DNA from: Roseburia sp.
GTDB taxonomy: Bacteria; Bacteroidota; Bacteroidia; Bacteroidales; Bacteroidaceae
Reading direction: 5' to 3'
NCBI GenBank assembly: GCA_023665185.1
Contig: JAMPEL010000013.1
Location: 1-63,431, forward strand
Length of the DNA stretch: 63,431 nucleotides
Position 1 is the stretch's first letter. Every line of letters begins with the position of its first letter. Below, one piece after another: positions 61,032 to 63,431 of the stretch. The notes under the pieces are model-generated. The model was not told the origin of the DNA, ran no database searches, and was given only the letters and a program-made list of their open reading frames with translations. The position numbers and the translations under genes were made by a program.

Positions 61032-62474
61032 TCAATTTAATATTCGCCTCGCACCTACATATCTCTTTATATAATATGCCATGCGGGAAAAGTCATCAAT
61101 TACGATTCCCCGGCTTGGCGACGCATGTATAAACTTGAACGTCCTGCCTTCCTTGTCCACACTCACCACCATACCCACATGGCCTATTGTGCGTGAGGCG
61201 GCAGAGCCTTTGAAGAAAACCAGGTCGCCCGGCATCAGATTATCCTTATCCACAGCCACCCCCTCCGTATATTGGTCGCGGGAAGAGCGTTTCAGTTTGA
61301 TACCCAACTGTAAATACACATAGCTTGTAAATCCGGAACAGTCGAACACCATCGGTCCCATAGCCCCTCCGCGATACCGCTTGCCCTGATGTTTCTCCGC
61401 CTCGTTTACAAGCTTCAAGGCAAGTGCCCTTGCACTTTGCGACTTTGCATGTATCTCTCCCTCATTGGAGATGAACAAGTCGGACGAGGGAAAATCACGC
61501 TCTGTCTGTACCTTCATACGCTTTACAGCCTCTTTCCCTGCATCGAGAACAAGGCGCGACTGCTGCTCGGTACGGCGAAATGAATGGACAAATCCCTCCT
61601 TGAACGTGCCGTCGTCAAACACCGACACCTCCACCACCGGAGCATATTTTTTCTCTCCGCTGACAGAGGGCACATAAGGGGCACAGAAACGTCCCATACC
61701 ATATATGATAAGTCGGTCTTTGTACAAGTCCATCGGATGTACATTCCCGTCTCCGTTGCCATACACAATGTCCGCCCCCGCATCAATACAGAAACGAGCG
61801 AAGACTTCCGCATCGGACAAATATGGGGTGTTCACATGCCCGCGTCCGTCAATGGAGTTGATATGGAATCCCTGAGGCCGGAAACTGAATGCCACGACCA
61901 CAATGTCGCATTCCTTGTCAAGCATACTGACCACCCGCTTTATGTCCACCGTATCGCGCATGTCCGATGCGTGAACAGCAGTGCCGAAAGCGGCAAATCC
62001 GTATTTCATTCCGCGACGCTCAAATATCTCATACTCATGAAGCGACTTTATACCCGCAAACCTCAGATGGTTGTCGCGCATGGCATTGGTGGTGGAAGTA
62101 AGTCCTTCAATACCAAAGTCAGCCACATGCTTGTCCACCAGGCTCACTCCCGTGAATCCCGCTCCCGACAATACCCGGGCATACCACTCCGGCATACGCA
62201 TCAGACGTTCCATTCCGTTCATGTTGCTTTTGTTCGGAGTTCCGTCCACATCCATCAACACCGTCCCGAGAGTGGTAAAGGTGGCAGACGCGGATGCAAA
62301 TATCTCTTTTGCGAAATCATATTGCCTGTCATATTCAATATTCTGCGGTGCTTTCCTTCGATAATTAGTTCCAAAATTAACTTCTCCGGTAAAGACGAGC
62401 TTAGACACCCGTTGTGCCCAGACACAACAGCAGGAAAATATGGCAAGCATAACGACAATTATATATCTAATCAT
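61032..62474 (-). CDS. Exported fusion of a CapA-like domain and an NlpC/P60 (C40) cell-wall peptidase
   Basis: 480 residues from 62474 (MIRYIIVVMLAIFSCCCVWAQ, a clear signal); the longer start at 62585 is rejected. The N-terminal half (about 22-300) follows the CapA/PgsA metallophosphatase-like fold: KLVFTGEVNFGTNY, TGVSLVDKHVADFGIEGL, GADIVYGNGDGNVHPMDLYKDRLIIYGMGRF. The family's metal ligands (GDxM, ANNH, GHHPH) are replaced, suggesting a non-catalytic binding domain. The C-terminal half is NlpC/P60: VFDCSGFTSYVYLQLGI (Cys), GHVGMVVSVD and KFIHASPSRGI (His residues). Probably a gamma-D-Glu-diaminoacid endopeptidase of peptidoglycan. Upstream member of a two-gene unit with the CotH protein. 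Confidence 0.88.
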   Translation of the reverse strand: MIRYIIVVMLAIFSCCCVWAQRVSKLVFTGEVNFGTNYRRKAPQNIEYDRQYDFAKEIFASASATFTTLGTVLMDVDGTPNKSNMNGMERLMRMPEWYARVLSGAGFTGVSLVDKHVADFGIEGLTSTTNAMRDNHLRFAGIKSLHEYEIFERRGMKYGFAAFGTAVHASDMRDTVDIKRVVSMLDKECDIVVVAFSFRPQGFHINSIDGRGHVNTPYLSDAEVFARFCIDAGADIVYGNGDGNVHPMDLYKDRLIIYGMGRFCAPYVPSVSGEKKYAPVVEVSVFDDGTFKEGFVHSFRRTEQQSRLVLDAGKEAVKRMKVQTERDFPSSDLFISNEGEIHAKSQSARALALKLVNEAEKHQGKRYRGGAMGPMVFDCSGFTSYVYLQLGIKLKRSSRDQYTEGVAVDKDNLMPGDLVFFKGSAASRTIGHVGMVVSVDKEGRTFKFIHASPSRGIVIDDFSRMAYYIKRYVGARRILN

Positions 62475-62503
62475 TATTTTCTTATCCCTATTTGACTGAT
62501 TTG

Positions 62504-62511
62504 CAAATATA
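62504..62511 (-). promoter_or_regulatory. Candidate -7 element for the CapA/NlpC-CotH unit
   Basis: Leftward TATATTTG followed by C, 29 bp upstream of the chosen ATG at 62474. No clear -33. The rest of the 62512-62787 divergent spacer shows no gene. Confidence 0.5.
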
Positions 62512-62787
62512 ATCATTTTACTCCAACTACCTTCCGACAACTCCCATTTATCACACAACTTTAACAAGTTCAAACAATAAACCATGCCGGATCACAGATT
62601 ATATATCCCTGCCGAATTCGGAAATCCGCAGAGCAACCACCCAAACGGAACGCTCAGCCGCCATCGTCCCTCGCCCGAACCCGCCTTGCAAAATCAGCGT
62701 GCTGACAGATGGGCGGTATAATAAAAGTGTCCAACCTGCCGTTATTTTACTGACAGCATTTACACAAACTCAATTTTTGTAAGCCCA

Positions 62788-63348
62788 ATGAGACAAAAAA
62801 TATTCATCAGAATAATTTTCATTTTCGCCGGCCTGCTGTTTGGCGGCTGCATGGACGACACCCAGAGCGACAATACGGATTTTGAATTGAAGGAAGGAGA
62901 CAGGCTGCCTTCATTCCGCATAGAGAAAAATGATGGAGACACAATTGCCACAAACGACTTATACGGCAAAATCAGTGTCATCATGCTTTTCAACACCTCC
63001 TGCCCCGATTGCAGACAGGAGATTCCAAGAATGCAAGAAGTCTACAACTGGTATTATGAACACCCGGAGGTGGAGTTTTTATGTATCAGCCGTGCAGAGG
63101 AGCGGCTGTCTGTCGAAAAGTTCTGGACGGAGAACAACATCACCCTCCCCTTCTCGCCTCAAAGCACAACGGATGTGTTCAAGCTGTTTGCCGACTATAC
63201 AATTCCCCGCATATATGTCGCCGACAAGACACTTGTCATACGTGCCGCATTTAACGATAATCCTATCGCCACGGCTGAGGACATAATCCGGAATATAGAT
63301 GAGCTGCTAAAGTATGATGTTTTTGGTATGCTCAGACAGACTCCCTGA
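62788..63348 (+). CDS. TlpA-like thioredoxin-fold lipoprotein
   Basis: 186 residues. Lipoprotein signal MRQKIFIRIIFIFAGLLFGGC (lipobox FGGC, Cys21) followed by an acidic DDTQSDNTDFE stretch. Thioredoxin fold: GDRLPSFRIEKNDGDTIATNDLYGKISVIMLFNTSCPDCRQEIPRM with the redox pair C72-P-D-C75, VEFLCISRAEER and the cis-Pro segment YTIPRIYVADK. Probably a thiol-disulfide reductase of the periplasm, as in TlpA/ResA proteins. Its last codons (LRQTP-stop) lie in sequence of the adjoining 45-bp repeat unit, so the C-terminus may have been reshaped by repeat insertion. Confidence 0.9.
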   Translation: MRQKIFIRIIFIFAGLLFGGCMDDTQSDNTDFELKEGDRLPSFRIEKNDGDTIATNDLYGKISVIMLFNTSCPDCRQEIPRMQEVYNWYYEHPEVEFLCISRAEERLSVEKFWTENNITLPFSPQSTTDVFKLFADYTIPRIYVADKTLVIRAAFNDNPIATAEDIIRNIDELLKYDVFGMLRQTP

Positions 63349-63431
63349 CTTTTTGTAAGTATGTTTTAGATGAAATCAGACAGACTCCTCCGTCACTTCG
63401 TGACACCTCCCCTAACTTAGGGGGAGGAGCT
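63336..63431. repeat. Composite repeat: reversed 45-bp unit plus third copy of the 36-bp hairpin repeat
   Basis: The reversed 45-bp unit occupies 63347-63385, preceded by the start of a second one (CTCAGACAGACTCCC). A 36-bp unit at 63387-63422 is identical to 49406-49441. The window ends within or just after it, so its full extent is unseen. Confidence 0.8.

Noticed and set aside
1..63431. tRNA or rRNA genes
   Set aside because: Intergenic regions were scanned by eye for cloverleaf-like segments and rRNA landmarks; none was recognised. A covariance-model search would be decisive.

Overview
The window is a stretch of a Bacteroidales chromosome (Bacteroidaceae/Prevotellaceae-like; species not determined). 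The evidence is protein content and regulatory style. There is a DUF4923 lipoprotein, two tyrosine DNA invertases of the Bacteroides type, FtsE/LysC/LysA linked to his genes, an AdoCbl ribonucleotide reductase and a Na+-pumping oxaloacetate decarboxylase. Many genes are preceded by the Bacteroidetes promoter pattern TTTG-N19-20-TAnnTTTG. Three exported proteins end in a tail resembling a type IX secretion (T9SS) sorting domain, which would favour a Prevotella-like or other T9SS-positive lineage.

Layout: (1) 1-9.4 kb is accessory. It holds a type I restriction subunit HsdR cut by the window edge, with a small XRE regulator upstream, then two acetyltransferases, then two 402-residue tyrosine recombinases bracketing a DUF4923 lipoprotein gene and a GIY-YIG-type nuclease gene. 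(2) 9.6-24.3 kb is leftward core metabolism: hisH-hisA-hisF-hisIE-ftsE-lysC-lysA, two exported proteins, and gltB-gltD. (3) 25.3-36.7 kb spans the dnaA neighbourhood: a beta-helix lipoprotein (leftward), then rightward amidase, MCE/MlaD protein, dnaA, leftward nitroreductase, rightward nrdJ, folB and an MFS transporter. Gene direction switches near 26.9 kb. (4) 36.8-44.6 kb is an island bounded by two broken transposase genes. It carries an exported redox cluster: a DUF362 protein, a flavodoxin-aldo/keto reductase fusion, a flavodoxin lipoprotein, a SnoaL/DUF4440-like protein, a Cys-nucleophile alpha/beta hydrolase and a cupin-carboxymuconolactone decarboxylase fusion. (5) 44.9-48.5 kb is oadG-oadA-oadB. 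(6) 48.7-49.7 kb is dense in repeats. (7) 49.8-56.5 kb is an AraC regulator divergent from an RND efflux operon (adaptor, pump, TolC). (8) 56.6-63.4 kb holds a very large secreted CotH-kinase protein and a CapA-like/NlpC-P60 fusion upstream of it, then a divergent thioredoxin-like lipoprotein that runs into another repeat.

The strongest unexplained signal is a roughly 590-bp (up to about 625 bp) intergenic element. It is present twice, in opposite orientation, at 24.5-25.1 kb and 48.7-49.3 kb. Each copy has short terminal repeats, a hairpin at one end and an internal array of four CCTTG blocks at exactly 22-nt spacing, although the copies differ at many other positions. Two further repeat families are visible: a 36-bp hairpin-rich repeat in three identical copies (two forming an inverted pair), linked to a roughly 45-bp tandem unit, and a palindromic family near 5.0 and 16.1 kb. 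The second most interesting item is the lipoprotein/exported redox cluster, because its enzymes belong to families that are normally cytoplasmic and cofactor dependent.
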